Below, piece by piece: positions 22,290 through 34,487 of a stretch of 64,000 bases of DNA. Origin of the DNA: Isoetes taiwanensis. Lineage: Eukaryota > Streptophyta > Lycopodiopsida > Isoetales > Isoetaceae. The translations under genes were made by a program, and so were the position numbers. The stretch is taken from contig JAJEKV010000032.1 in NCBI GenBank assembly GCA_021234155.1, positions 10,362,099 to 10,426,098 on the forward strand, read 5' to 3'. How positions within the stretch are numbered: the stretch's first letter is position 1; every line of letters starts with the position of its first letter. The notes under the pieces were generated by a model that worked only from the letters and a program-made list of their open reading frames with translations, made no database searches and was not told the origin of the DNA.

Positions 22290-24621
22290 ATATCGACTGC
22301 CAGGTTAGCTTGTTGGAACATAAATACATTGAAAAATAGTAAGATATTTACCATGTCAGAAGTTTTAGATAATGTTGATATAATTTTTTTCTTGGAAACA
22401 TGTGAACATGAGGAAAAAGGTCTGCCAGATATTTTTGGTTTTACTCTGTTACATTCTGTTTGGAACAATAAGGGATGGAGGCTTAAAAGTTTGGAGGTAT
22501 TGCTTGCTATGCTAGGAATGAAATTGTGCATGCAATAGGGTGCTAAGGCATAAGGCATCACCGCAGAATATTTGGATTGAGCTGGCTGGTAGGACAGGCA
22601 AAATATATGTTGCTGGCTGTTATTTTCCGCCCAGGGATTCACCGGTGTATGATAAGGGGGATCTTGATAGGGATGACCCATTTTTCCACTTAGAGCAGGA
22701 TATTCTGGCACTGAGTAGAACAGGGGAAGTTTTGCTATTGGGGGATTTTAATGGACGCACTGGTAATAACCAAGCAGCATTGGTAAGCCCAGATGGGAAG
22801 AAGGAGTGGTTGGAGATGATGGATAATGGTGAGCTTGAGGAAACTGGGTGGAATAGGACATCTGACGACTTGGTGAAATGGCCAACTCCGCAAGGCCGGC
22901 ATGTTCTGCATATGTGTAGTGGTTTTGACATGGTAATTTTCAATGGCACAACAAGATATCCGAGATCGGGTAAATGCACCTGTAAAAATGCAAGCGTGGT
23001 AGACTATGTCATTGCTAAACCTTCCTTTGGAGAACATATTGTTAGCATATCCATTGGGGATGAGAACGAAAATTCGGACCATGTGCTGATATTTATTGAA
23101 ATAAGGATGCAATTGCATGGCGTGCAGCGGGTTGAAACGACAAAAAAACAAAAGATGCAGCTGAGATATGATAAGGCGGAGAGATACAGTGATATGTGCG
23201 AGGAGAAAGTGAAGGCTCTTGTATGGCCGAACTCATTACAGGAGATAAGTGATGTGTTGACTAATATTTTGCTTCAATCAGCAGACAGTTGTTTTGTCTC
23301 CTATCGCCAAAGGATGGGATTGCCTTGCAATGGCTGGTTTGATATGGAATGCAAGCGACAGCGGGAAAAATTCAAATCATCACATGGAGCAGCTAAGGCA
23401 CAGGAAAGAAAGGAGTATATTAAGCTGATAAAAAACAAAAAGAGAGTGTATCTATACAGGAAACATGAGACGATGGTAAAAGAGTTGTTGGTGGACCCAA
23501 AAAAAATCTGGAAGCGACTCAAACCTTTGAAAAATGCGGATAGTGAACTGCGAGTAGAGATGCTTATGGCGCATGTGCGCAAGCTTTATGACATGCCCGG
23601 GGGCAAAAAGATGGCAGATGACACAGATACCATAGCAGATATGCTGACATTCACTGTAGAGGATGTGCGGGGGGGGCTCAAGAGACTTGCTAATGGCAAA
23701 GCGGCTGATGCTTGTGGTCTCATGGCGGAACTACTTAAATGGGCGGGGGAAGCAGTTGAAAATAAGTTGGCAGATATGTTTAATATAGCTTTGACAGATG
23801 GCTTCCCTGCGTCGTGGCAAATTAACAGGATTGTACCATTGCACAAGTCAGGGGATAAAAAAGATCCGAACAACTACCGCACTATCATGGTGAGCAGCTT
23901 GTATGCAAAACTGTTTGCATCTATTATGGAGAGCAAGGTGAGTATATGGGCAGAAGACCATAATGTCAGGGCGGTGGGACAGGCGGGTTTTAGGCCCAAG
24001 AAGTCCACGACCGATCACTTGATTACTCTTAGGGCCATGATGGACTCAGTAGTAGGGAAAAGGAAACCGTTGTACGCTATATTTGTGGATTTTAGCAAGG
24101 CTTTCGATATGGTGAATAGAGAAAATTTGGGACATAGGATGGTGGATCTTGGTATCCCGAAGGAGCTCAGGCATGCGGTAAGGGTACTCTATGATAAGGT
24201 ACTTGTGCAATTGTCATCTCCTTTTGTTGAATTTTGTGACGAGGTAGCAGAGAGCAATATGGGTGTGAAGCAGGGGTGCCCCTTATCACCTACGCTATTT
24301 GGGTTATTCATAGACCAGTTGGAAGAATGGATAGGAGCACATGGGGGAGATGGCACACCTCTGTATGGATATGTTCTCAGGCTCCTACTGTATGCCGATG
24401 ATATCATTTTGTTATCCCGGAGCATACAAGGGATGCAAAGACACTTAGATGCATTGGCGACATTCTGCAGTAATCAGGGTATGCAGGTGAATATGGATAA
24501 GACCAAAGTTGTGGTATTTGGGGCAAGTAAGACCGATCACATTTAGCTACATTATATGGGCAAACACGTAGAGGTGGTAGATAACTACAAATATCTGGGG
24601 GTGAACGTAGATAAGAGCCCC
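22290..24621 (+). pseudogene. LINE ORF2, endonuclease and reverse transcriptase
   Basis: The APE endonuclease starts with ACWNINTLKN and the catalytic glutamate in FFLETCEHEE (about 22295-22420). A frameshift near 22480 precedes the long frame 22540-24546, which has GDFNGRTGN (about 22740) and NSDHV (about 23075). RT follows: the fingers region (NGKAADACG), QAGFRPKKSTTDHL, FVDFSKAFDM (first catalytic Asp), GVKQGCPLSPTLFGLFIDQL and the catalytic LLYADDIILLS (about 24385). A TAG at 24544 is followed in frame by YKYLGVNVD, so it is premature. The frame is then cut by the solo LTR. RT and EN signatures are intact although the gene is broken. Confidence 0.92.
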
Positions 24622-25123
24622 TGTTGAATTTTAAGCACAATTTCTAAGATATCACAAGCTCAAAATTGTTTAACTTACACCAGTCTTTAACCTCTAATGA
24701 ATTGCATCCTTCTATTTTATTATTCAGTATACAGAAGGCACCTGTGTTACGGTTCCATTGACGGCCTAGCCTTTTCCGACTGCATCACTCCTCCTTTAAA
24801 CCACTGATCGAACTAACTTCCAAACTGAGCGGCCATCTCCCTAAGGCAATATCGGGTAGATAGCTACCTGTTCGAACTTGATTCGTTGCCCCATAACTTC
24901 TAAAACAAGTTTCGGCCTTATCCATTATCTCACGTTCCAGTTTTTGCCATATAACCATTGAAAAGTCACATTGCAGATCACACATTGCAGATATCCATTG
25001 AAAACCATTGAACGATATTTTACCTTGTACTCATTGAAGCATTTGGCATATTTTCTTCTGATGTATATGCTGTAGATATTTAAACTGAAGGACTGCTCAT
25101 ATTATATGACATGCTTCTCAACA
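24622..25123. mobile_element. Solo LTR inside LINE ORF2
   Basis: A 502-base block starts TGTTGA and ends TCAACA (short inverted ends, TG...CA) and is bordered on both sides by GCCCC (24617-24621 and 25124-25128). Removing the block and one GCCCC restores the LINE reading frame across VNVDKSP and NWNQAVEHR. No internal retroelement sequence is present, so recombination between two LTRs is inferred. It is unrelated by eye to the 208-base copia LTR. Confidence 0.85.
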
Positions 25124-26104
25124 GCCCCAACTGGAACCAAGCAGTTGAGCATAGAGTGAATGCGGGCTTAAAGGCATTATATGCTATGCAAAAAAAGTGC
25201 GTGCACGCGGAGGTATGGAATTTTGAGATGAAGCGCATGTTATACAAGGTATTGGTGCAAACTGTTGCTATATGGGTGTGAAGTCTGGGGGCCAGGCCTT
25301 GCTAATGACAGCTGGAAAAAAGTAGAAAAGATACAAAAGAAATTTTTTCATACGGAGCTAGGTCATACCGATATGATGTTGGCAGAATGTGGGATGATGC
25401 CACTTGAGGCTAAAGCGCTTTGCAGACTCTTACGCTACATGTGTAAGGTTCTATATGAGTTGCCAAGCAATAGTCTACCACGACTTGCTCTAGAGGAAAC
25501 AAAAAACAAGGGCTGGTATGCAGACATTGAGAGATGGCTTATAAAATGGGGGATGAGTATTCAGGATTTAGAAGTACATAGGGAAAATATAGAGGGATGG
25601 GTCAGGGATAGCTTTCGACATAAGTCATGGAGTGTGCCAGCTGTGAAGAAAGAGTATTACAGATTACATATGAATCCTTCCATGCAGGCAGCACGTTACC
25701 TTGGGGAGCCCATATCAGTAAAATATAGACAAGCGATTGCCAGGATCCGATTGAGCTCTCATCACCTGGGGGTAGAGATTGGGAGATGGGCAAATATTGC
25801 ACATGACATTAGGCATTGCAGGGTGTGTGATGGAGAGGTGGTAGAGGACGAGGCTCACGTCCTGATTTCCTGTCAGGCATATTCGAATATCAGACTCAAG
25901 CATGGGATTTTGGCTACTTCGCTTGGTGATTTCTTCTCATATCCAGGATCATGTATTGGGGGGTGTATAGTGGATATTCTCAGATGCAGAGAGGACCTAT
26001 TGAAACAACGTGCAGTAGAGGAGATAGAGGTAGAGGAGCCCAGTGTATTATTCTCAGAGGATGCACTGGATGATCTGTTTTATGATTTTGAAGGCAATGT
26101 GTAA
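25124..26104 (+). pseudogene. LINE ORF2 C-terminal region with zinc motif
   Basis: After the solo LTR the frame resumes (NWNQAVEHRVNAGLKALYAM), shifts once near 25263, then runs open to a TAA at 26102. Landmarks are LLYGCEVWGPG, the helical region RIRLSSHHLGVEIGRWAN, and the motif C-x2-C-x9-H-x4-C (CRVCDGEVVEDEAHVLISC, about 25820-25876). An acidic tail ending FYDFEGNV closes the protein. The same zinc spacing is kept in copies at 20500, 54290 and 56940, so it was under constraint. It probably binds nucleic acid during target-primed reverse transcription. Confidence 0.88.
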
Positions 26105-26356
<252 letters not shown>

Positions 26357-28787
26357 TGGCGTCGGCATTCGTCTCTACTACAATTTTCGATACTCGTGCA
26401 TGCTTTGATGTTTTATCTTTGCGATGCGATTGTAACTTGGCATGTTTTGCATTTCTTACACTCTGTTGACGTAGATTTATCTTGATTTCAGCTTTCATCT
26501 GGCAATTTTGGGATTTCTTGTTCGGAGTATTTAGAATATAAGTTTTCTTGTGTTGGTTGGTCATGACAATCTTTATCCGCTAATTCCCTATTTATTGCTC
26601 TTCTATTTTTCCACGTCTTTGGCCTATTCTGAATTCCATTTTATGCATCTATATTTCCACTTGGATTTGAATTTTGTCATTATATATCATGTGATTTAGG
26701 TTCTTTTTTGAATTGCATACTTCGTTTACATTCTTTCTCCAAGTTGGCAGTCGTGTTTTTTTTTTTTTTAAGTCAACTACTCTTTCCACGCATAGCTTTA
26801 CTTACAATATGTCACTTTACGTAGTCATGTTGTTTTCGTTTAATTTCACACGTCCATTATCTCGTTTGCTTTCTTATTTCAGACCATTTGTACGACACTA
26901 GCTTTACTAATGATACGTCATTTTACGTAGTCATTATATGTTTTCACTCGTCCTTTTCTTTTCTCACTCTACCATACGGCTAACCTCCTGGCACTCAACC
27001 GGGACCATTGTTGACCTTCACTTTCTCTTTTCCCTTGGCCATAACCTCACCTTGACTTCGGCCTCACATTTGACCTAAGCTGCTTGTGCATAGCCATCTT
27101 ACTTTTCCAGACTTAAGCCTCCTTTTTGTTTGATCCACGATATGATCCAAAATTAAACCCCCTTCTTGACCTTCCTCTGGATTTGTGCTGACATGTCTGC
27201 CACTTCTGCCTCAACCTCTTCCCTCATTTTTTAACTGTACTATTTATGTTGCGGCATCTGTTCATGGCTTTAAGCATGTGGTCTTATTTTCTTTATGACA
27301 TCTCATTTAACACTATCGTTTCTCTTTTATTCCGCATTTCCATATAGTGTCAAAATGTGTTGCATTGCATTATTTGTCTCAAACACGTCCTATTTGGCCA
27401 CTTATAGTTTGGCGTCATGTTCTTGGAGTTGTTCTTTACATTTTTAGGTTTTTCGGCACTATCATTATACTTCATTTGCATATTTACTATTTAGCTTTAT
27501 CTGGAGATATCAAATATTGTGTTTGGCACTCCATTGCAATTTGTGACATGGGTTTCTATTGGATCATTTTTTGATGCTTATCTTTATCTAGATGTGGAGT
27601 ATACTAAGTTGTTGTGCACGAGGTATTATATTGAGTGCATTCTAATTTTGTGCATTGTGCTAGTCCTGCATGATTCTAATTGTCTCGGGAAGTTTGATGC
27701 GCATATTTATCATACAACATTTGAGTTAAGATGCATCATTTGAGCTTAAATGCATCATTTGAGCTTAGGTACTTGTTTTAATTATATAATGTTCATATTT
27801 TTTGTATGAATTAGTGAGCTTCATATTTGACAGTTGTTTACTCAACCCTCTTAGCGTAATATCAGGGGCCTCACTTGGACCTTGCGAGCGAACTCCACTT
27901 CCAGGAACTGCTTTCCATTTTCCAAGCCGTCATTAATTAGCTGCATTACCACCCGCTTCTATTCCGCTGACTTGACCCCACCTTGCCTACTCTTAGTCTT
28001 TACCTTCGCTCCCCCATTCTGGTTCACCCGCATTCCTCGCATCTTATGAGCCTCCTTGTTAGGGAATCTGATTTGCCTTCAATCTCACTTTCCTTCTTGA
28101 CATTCCTCTTGACTTCGCACCCCCATGGCTACCACCTCTACCTCAACCTCGTTCCCATTCGAGTAAGTGTTATTTATATTGGGGCATCTATTCATAGGTA
28201 TCGACATGTTATCGGATTGCCTTATGACATCTCATTAGACTTTAGCCTTACCCTATTCTCATATCTGATTGCACATGTTTTATCGCTTTATCTGCATACG
28301 ACTTATTTGCATTTAGCACTTCATTGAGTTTCTGTGGCATGGATTTTATATTGGATTATCCTCTTTGGTAATCATTTTTTGGTTATGACGTATTTGTGTT
28401 TGGCACTCCATTGCATTTTTGTGACATTTATAAGTAGATATATTCTCATTTTTCGTTGTCTTTTCTAAACTCATTTTCTAGTTCTCATTTCTCAGGAAAT
28501 CCATTTCAAGCCCATTGATAACTCGTTATGCTTTTGCATTCCCCATCTTTCTAGCTTGTTCACGCTTAATTCATTCACTTGCCAAGGCTCTTCTTTCGTC
28601 TGCACTAACTGCCCGGGGTGTTCCACGTGTTCACGGCAGCTGCCGGTCCTCATGCTCTCCCTCTTGCTATCTGGTTCGTGACGTTGCTCGATATTTGGAT
28701 GTTTCTCGTCAGTTGGGCTTGTAGATAAGGAAGTTCTCTGGTGGTCGACCAGTTTTTGTGTTCTTTGCGAGTCCCTTCCCAGAATGG
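26357..28787. other. Unidentified pyrimidine-rich tract
   Basis: No gene was recognised. The strand is rich in C and T with recurring phrases such as CCTTGACTTCG and ACCTCAACCTCG, like the tract at 12600-12760. It is probably the continuation of the 9976-12884 sequence beyond the LINE/Helitron cluster. Confidence 0.4.
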
Positions 28788-28915
28788 CATCGATCTGAGC
28801 CTTCGAATCGTTATTCTGGGACGAGACGAGCATCTATATATGTGCTCATCATTCTTGTGGCTAGTTATCGGCGTCTTCTCACAGCAACATCTCTTTCCTT
28901 GTCCATTGCTTCCCA
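28788..28915. repeat. Repeat R, right copy
   Basis: It matches 9848-9975 from GGCATCGATC through CCATTGCTTCCC. Its first stem is weakened by changes, while the second (GACGAGCA with TGTGCTC) is mostly kept. A separate exact repeat of about 30 bases (ending GCGAGTCCCTTCCCAGAAT) precedes it at about 28754-28783 and recurs at about 29589-29618. Confidence 0.65.
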
Positions 28916-28974
28916 CCCTACCCACCCTTATGTATTGTTTATGTTCATCTTTTTTTTATCTGTTTCTGCTCAGT

Positions 28975-29120
28975 ACTGGCCACCTATTGGGTGATGCTTT
29001 TTCCACCCGATGGGTGAGGCAAATTATTTTCCACCTACTGGGTGATGCTATCTATATTTTCCCCCCCGATGATTTCCACCCGTTGGTGACGCTATTTTTT
29101 CTTTTTCCACCTCTCGGTGA
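28975..29120. repeat. Minisatellite of TTTTCCACC units
   Basis: Four degenerate units of TTTTCCACC plus GATGGGTGATGCT-like sequence, about 30-45 bases each, occur in tandem. Confidence 0.65.
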
Positions 29121-29855
29121 TGGTTTCTTTTCTATATATGTTGTTTCCAGATCCTAATGTATAATGGGTGTTTCTTGCTTTCTAGGTGCTATTTACTTAG
29201 GGGGTGCTCGCCTGCCATGGTTGTACCTATTTTCCTTACATTTAACGGGTACTTTCTAGGCATTTCTCCTTTTTTTTCAGGTTTCACACATTCGATGGCG
29301 TTGATGCGTGTCTTGGCTGGCGTCACCAATTTTCTACCTTGCTCTTCAAGGCACCCTCGAGGCCGTTGGCGACCATTTCTCATTAGGGTTTTCCTCGAAA
29401 TCCCGAAAGGGCGGGGTTTTTTATTCCGATGAGAAGTTGTCGCCATTGTCCTCCCTCTTGCCTTTGCCTCTTTCTTATTTCATTTATGGGGTAGCTAGAC
29501 ATTGTTCCTATGGTCAGCTCCCCATTCAGCTTTTCCCACATATTATATAATGTTGCTGTGATGAATGACAAGCCTATCTCAGCCGGTCTTTGTGTTCTTT
29601 GCGAGTCCCTTCCCAGAATTGCGCTTTATGTGTGTGACACTATTTTGGCAATCAAGAGAAGATTCTCTTCTGCATTTAGACATATTACCAAATCGCATGA
29701 ATAGATATTAGAAAATTGTAGCACTCGGATTTTTTCCTTTGTGACCACCAAAGGTTTTCTTCATCCGAGTGCGAGACCAAATTTGCAGGTGGGGAGATTA
29801 TCTATGAGTTGCAATATTTGGTCTTCATTCTTAGACGCGATATTTTCTATATCTT
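29121..29855. other. Unidentified tract ending in a copia-like polypurine site
   Basis: No gene was recognised. A short foldback (CACTCGGAT with ATCCGAGTG) lies at about 29721-29772. It is followed by TTTGCAGGTGGGGAGA at about 29781-29796, which looks like a copia polypurine tract but has no LTR after it. This may be the end of another copia copy or old sequence of the host copia. Confidence 0.4.
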
Positions 29856-29892
29856 TTTTTTTTTAAAGGCCGATATGTATATTATATATAAA
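29856..29892 (-). mobile_element. L1 3' end with poly(A), severed by Helitron stack
   Basis: On the minus strand a run of A (complement of T at about 29856-29867) ends 37 bases of sequence that, once the Helitrons at 29893-42901 are removed, continues the 3' UTR of the L1 at 42902-44553. It supplies the poly(A) tail that L1 otherwise lacks. Confidence 0.65.
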
Positions 29893-29920
29893 CTAGAAAA
29901 AGTGCCTAGCGTTGCTGGGC
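29893..29920 (-). other. Helitron HB 3' terminal hairpin and CTAG end
   Basis: The hairpin GCCCAGCAACGCTAGGC differs at one base from that of H1, and both end CACTTTTTCTAG, matching the CTRR rule for Helitron ends. Confidence 0.85.
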
Positions 29921-30849
29921 TTTTTGTTGGGATTAAAGCAACAAATTATAAAAGGTATGGAAGAGAACATCTAGTTATGATCATTGGGAAATATGGCCAT
30001 TCAATTTGAAGTTTGAAATAGCTAAGGAAAAGCACAAGGAAGCTGGGGGCCAAGATTGAGTCTTGGTGACGTTTTGGAATATGTAGAGCAATCACTATTT
30101 TGTTGCATCAAGTGAAGTTATGTCATGTCCATCTAGTGAACCTCGCATGCAGTAGAAAAACGTTATTGAAATTATATCATCTCCATCTAGTGTAAGGTTA
30201 CAGCCTGAAGACTCTTCTTAGGCAACGGAAAGCCAAACCACTATTTGAAACTTGATTCTGCAAGTGGAAATTGTCATCTGCCAATTGATAACCAGCCATT
30301 CGTAGTCTTTGTGTTATGATGAGACAATGGTAAAAAGACAAAGTGCCAAGGGGGGGAAATATGAGTCGGTTCACATTGAATCCGAATAGATGCCTTGCAA
30401 GCCTGCAATCACCATTTAGAAATAATCATCCAATGGATGTGCTGGACCTTCAGCGACAACGGTAAAAAGACAAGGAGCCAAGGGGACAAAATATGAGGCA
30501 GCTTGCCTTGAAACAGAATAGCTTCTTTCTTGCAGCATTAGGATGACCAGGGAAGTGGTTACTTCAAAGCTGAAAATTGTCATTAATTCAGCAGCACGTG
30601 CAACTGGGTGATTGCATAGATGATGATTTAGATAAACGATATTGCCACAGAAATCTTGCCTCATCATAAATTTTCGGAAACGATATGGCATATTACATCA
30701 TCGCCATATTAGTGCAGCTTATACCATTGCTGAAATGAAGTTAAAATTCAAGGATTTGAACACATCACTAATAAGATCTTTACTAATAACAAACGCCTTT
30801 ATAACCAAATGCATTAACACAAATGTTTCAAAAAATTAAGACGTAAATG

Positions 30850-31132
30850 TTGCTCAGAAAGCCACTCTACTACACTTGACCCACATTGCTAATCCTCCAC
30901 CATGCCCTTTGGCAACGATTATTTCATAATCTGCATAAAACCATATGAAAAATGGGTCTGATGTGCCTGGAATACGATTTATATCTTCCTTGTTCCCAAA
31001 GTATAATGGCCCTAGCTTAATGCTGACAGTATCAAATACAAATGTTAGTATTCTCTTGTTCCAAGAGAACCTTCCTTTGAACTTCAAACACCCAACTGGT
31101 CCTAAGTACACCCGATTCTCGATTGTTTTTGC
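30850..31132 (-). pseudogene. Captured terminal exon, possibly PAP/fibrillin-like
   Basis: On the minus strand, after an acceptor-like TGGCAG, a frame runs TIENRVYLGPVGCLKFKGRF, later DPFFIWFYADYEIIVAKG and GGGLAMWVKC, to a stop. The pattern of a beta-rich domain ending in 'Y.D..I.VAKG.GGG..MWV' recalls plastid-lipid-associated (fibrillin) proteins of plastoglobules. I am not certain of the family. It is on the same strand as Helitron HB and is isolated from any complete gene. Another exon-like frame ending at a GGAAG|GTGAGT donor (31632) lies upstream and could belong to the same gene. Confidence 0.45.
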
Positions 31133-32201
31133 CTGCCAGTCCAACAACATTGTCTATGAATCTACTCTATGAAAATTCATTAAAAAACCATCTTATTTTT
31201 TGAAAAAATTAACGATACTAATTTCTGCATCAAATTGCTGAACTGTAGTTACTGGAAAATATGTTCGACCACCTTCTTCACTCGTAGAGCCTTTTTAACC
31301 TGGAATATGGAAATTAAGAGAGTCATCAGACATTTTCCCAAACAATAAAGCTATAGCTAACAACGACCAGCCAAGAAAAAGCTATAATTAACAGCTACCT
31401 GCCACTAATACGAACTTGTGAATGCAAACAATTTTCTGAGCTACATGCATTAGGCAACAAGGCACCTTTCTGAGCTCAACAACTACTGGTTCAATAATGA
31501 TGCAGACGCATAAGACTTCAAGCAAAAGGAAAACTACAACTATCATCCCAGAACTTGGTAAAGCAATACATTTTTCAAGTCTCAAAACATTTATAAGCGA
31601 TTCTGTTTCAGCTGTCATCCTCAACACTCACCTTCCATTGATCTTCAGATCTGGAAATTTGTATATAACAGTAGCTTTTGATTCTCTACATTTGGTCTCT
31701 TCTGAACTTGTCAAGGTTTCCATCGCGGAGGTGACAATTTTTTATTTTTAATTCCTTCAGACAAAATTCTAATGCTTCTTGTGCCGCCATGTTATGATGT
31801 TAGTTTCACCCAAAAGCCCTGACACCCAGCAACCTGCACACAAGTTTCTTCAATCTAGCATTTATGCAATGCTCTACTGTTTACTTAGTGGAGGTAGTAT
31901 TTTAAGTAATCTATGTCAGTTGAAACGGGCATAGAGTAAGAAGGTTCCCTAGAGACTTCATCTTCTGAAGCAAGCCCATAACTTAGGTGTGCCATATGCA
32001 ATTTGTAGCTTAGAGTTACTATTCAAGTATAATGCATAAAGGCCGCATTACCACTTGTGCACTTGCAGTAAACAACAGCATCCATGTTCGCCTCGGAGAT
32101 TCTGTTCCTCCAATAGTTTGGATGGGTCCTCAAATGCGAACTTTCTCCTACTTTTCTCTGCATGCTCCGGGAAACAAAATAAAGCAGAAAAAGAAACTCA
32201 C

Positions 32202-32370
32202 ATTGGAGTAAAATAGATGAGTAATATTTGTCTGTGATGCACCAGCAAGGAGGTGACTGCCTGCACAATAATTTGGGAAGAGGACTTGTATGCAATACCC
32301 ATTTGAAATAGAATCCATGCGACCATAAACATCCAAAGCTTGCTCTGCCATATCCATTCTAGAACCATGC
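32202..32370 (-). pseudogene. Captured exon of unknown gene
   Basis: On the minus strand a 169-base segment between TTTTTCACAG and CCAAT|GTGAGT is open and reads MDMAEQALDVYGRMDSI, later LLAGASQTNITHLFYSN. A further exon-like piece (RKVGESSHLRTHPNYWRNR) follows at about 32060-32158 with a GTAATG donor. Both lie in Helitron HB in its own orientation. The parent gene was not recognised. Confidence 0.45.
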
Positions 32371-33902
32371 CTGTGAAAAAATTCTCATTTTTAGCTGCAC
32401 AACAATAGAATGATATTTCTTCCCTTTGAAAAACCTGATGTTTGTCACTTCTCAACTGCAAAAAAGAGCATAGAATTAGCGAATCACAAAATAGAAGGTT
32501 TAATCTTCCAGCAGTGTATGGTACCTGAATTGAATTTGCAGCAGGCAAGAATATTGTAAGCATTCACCAAGGAGTCTCTCTTTAATTTTCTAGAATCATT
32601 CAACTATAAGACTAAAGTCCATTCATCTATAAGACCAATTTTAAATGAAAAGCTTGTAAAGCTTGCTGAGGCTGCCTTATCTAGAAAATAGAAAATCTCC
32701 TCTAAGAAATAAAAAATACCCATCACCTGCAAGCAAAACGTCCTGAGATTATGATACTTCTAAACCTATATGCAAGCAATAATACAGGCATATCAAGTTT
32801 TAGCAGTGTCAAGGATCCCTTTATCCTGAGTATTCTAAGAGCTTAACCAATCCAATACATCATCAATGTGCGAGGCCAGGAACCAATACCTAGACAAAGA
32901 GGTAAACGGGTTTTGGCGCTAAGGGATGAGAAGGGGGCGAAAGAAGAAGACATATAATTATTGTCACCACACAGAATGTAGAAGAAATTGGAGAACAAGC
33001 TCATACTAAGATGCCCTAGCAAAACAACCAAAAGAAGAGATATGTTTTAAGACGCTATGGCAGAGGCAAATCTATATCAATAAAATGTACATCTAAAAAG
33101 TAAATAAATCAGTTATTACAGTGGAAAGAAAGGGAAGCCAGAATGCTTATCTGGAGTGTTCATCAAAACTCTGTTCAGTGCTTTAAATAAATAGTTCTGC
33201 CGAATAACATCATCGATCTTGAACACCATTGAACTTGAAAAAACTCTACAATTATTGGTTCTCAACCTGAAGCATCGCAAACTTTAAGCATGACGATCAC
33301 TTGAAACAACTCTATTAAGGATTGGTTCCCAGCTTAAGAAACGAATCTTGGATGGGCAATGGAATAAAATGCCCTAGACGATGGACTTGCAGCAGATGAA
33401 CTCTAAAATAAATAGCACAAGTCTTTTGAGAAAAAAACAGAGAATCTGGAAATTGCTAAGAATAGCCTGTGCAACTGGAGCAGCCCAAAAGCGAGAATAG
33501 AACTCCCGAATATAACAAGGCCGGAAAAGGAGCATACAAAAAAGGTCGATAGCAAAATGGAATGGAAAAACACAGATGAACCAACCGCTGTAAAATGATA
33601 ATGAAGAAGGAACTGGTCAGCAACACTATGACAGCCCCTGGAACAGAATATAAGAAGACCCAAAAGGAAAGATCGAAAATGGCTGCAATAACTCTTCGAG
33701 CATGAAAAAGCATCTGCTAAGAAGGGAAATTCGCGGTAAAAACTCCATAACCGCACAATAATCTTGACAGTAATCTTGAGTAAATGGCTCTGCAGATGGA
33801 AATAAGCTTTGGGCGCCAAGACTTTGCACAAAAATAGGGCAGAATAGCTCTGCACTGAAGTACCACGATCTGGCTGCAACCATAGAAATTCTGCTAAAAC
33901 AC

Positions 33903-34059
33903 CTGGGAAATTCGAAATGGCAAGCAGTATGGAGAAATCTTTCACATCCATCAATGGCAGATTGCATGGCAACATAATCCATGATATTGGCCTTAATAAA
34001 TATAAGCCTTTCTGCAGCTTCACCAAGTTTTCTCAAATGCCCGACCTTCTTATCATTAG
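33903..34059 (-). pseudogene. Captured exon of a CCR/DFR-like reductase
   Basis: A 157-base segment on the minus strand lies between TTTTCAG (34060-34062) and TTCCCAG|GTGTTT. It reads DKKVGHLRKLGEAAERLIF, then the NIMDYVAMQSAIDGCERFLH stretch and HTACHFEFPR. This is the region after the NAD(P)-binding glycine motif in plant cinnamoyl-CoA reductases and dihydroflavonol reductases (family pattern: HL..L..A..RL.....DL.D......AI.GC.GV.HTA). No neighbouring exons with the Rossmann glycine motif or the YxxxK site are visible, so it is a single captured exon within Helitron HB. Confidence 0.8.
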
Positions 34060-34487
34060 CTGAAAAATCCCACAAATGATTTAACAGATTCCAAGTAAAA
34101 AAATGATTCAAGAGAAAAAAGATGAAGAAATGAGAAATGAAGATTGAAAAACAGAGGCAAAACTTCCGGCATATCCTCGCTCAAACACCAAAATGTAGGC
34201 CCGGAATTCTGTTTTTACAGGAGCCCAACTCAAATATAAGCCAGCTGCTCATCTTTTGGGTGATTGTGCAGGAGAAATCCTCAATCTAAAGACTTGGAAC
34301 ACTTCATTATCATTGCCCAAGGAGACATCGCCATAATCAGCTTCGCACCGTTTGAATTGATGAGAAAAAAAAAACGGTTTCTCTTCTTGACGTTTTCTAA
34401 CGTGGGGATAATCAACGATTCAGAATAACCTAAAAAAAATAACGTATGAGATTGCGCACAGACTATCCTAAAACGCCTTTATTATTA

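Noticed and set aside
29781-29796. Polypurine tract marking another copia 3' LTR
   Set aside because: No TG-starting LTR or matching repeat follows, so only the similarity is noted.
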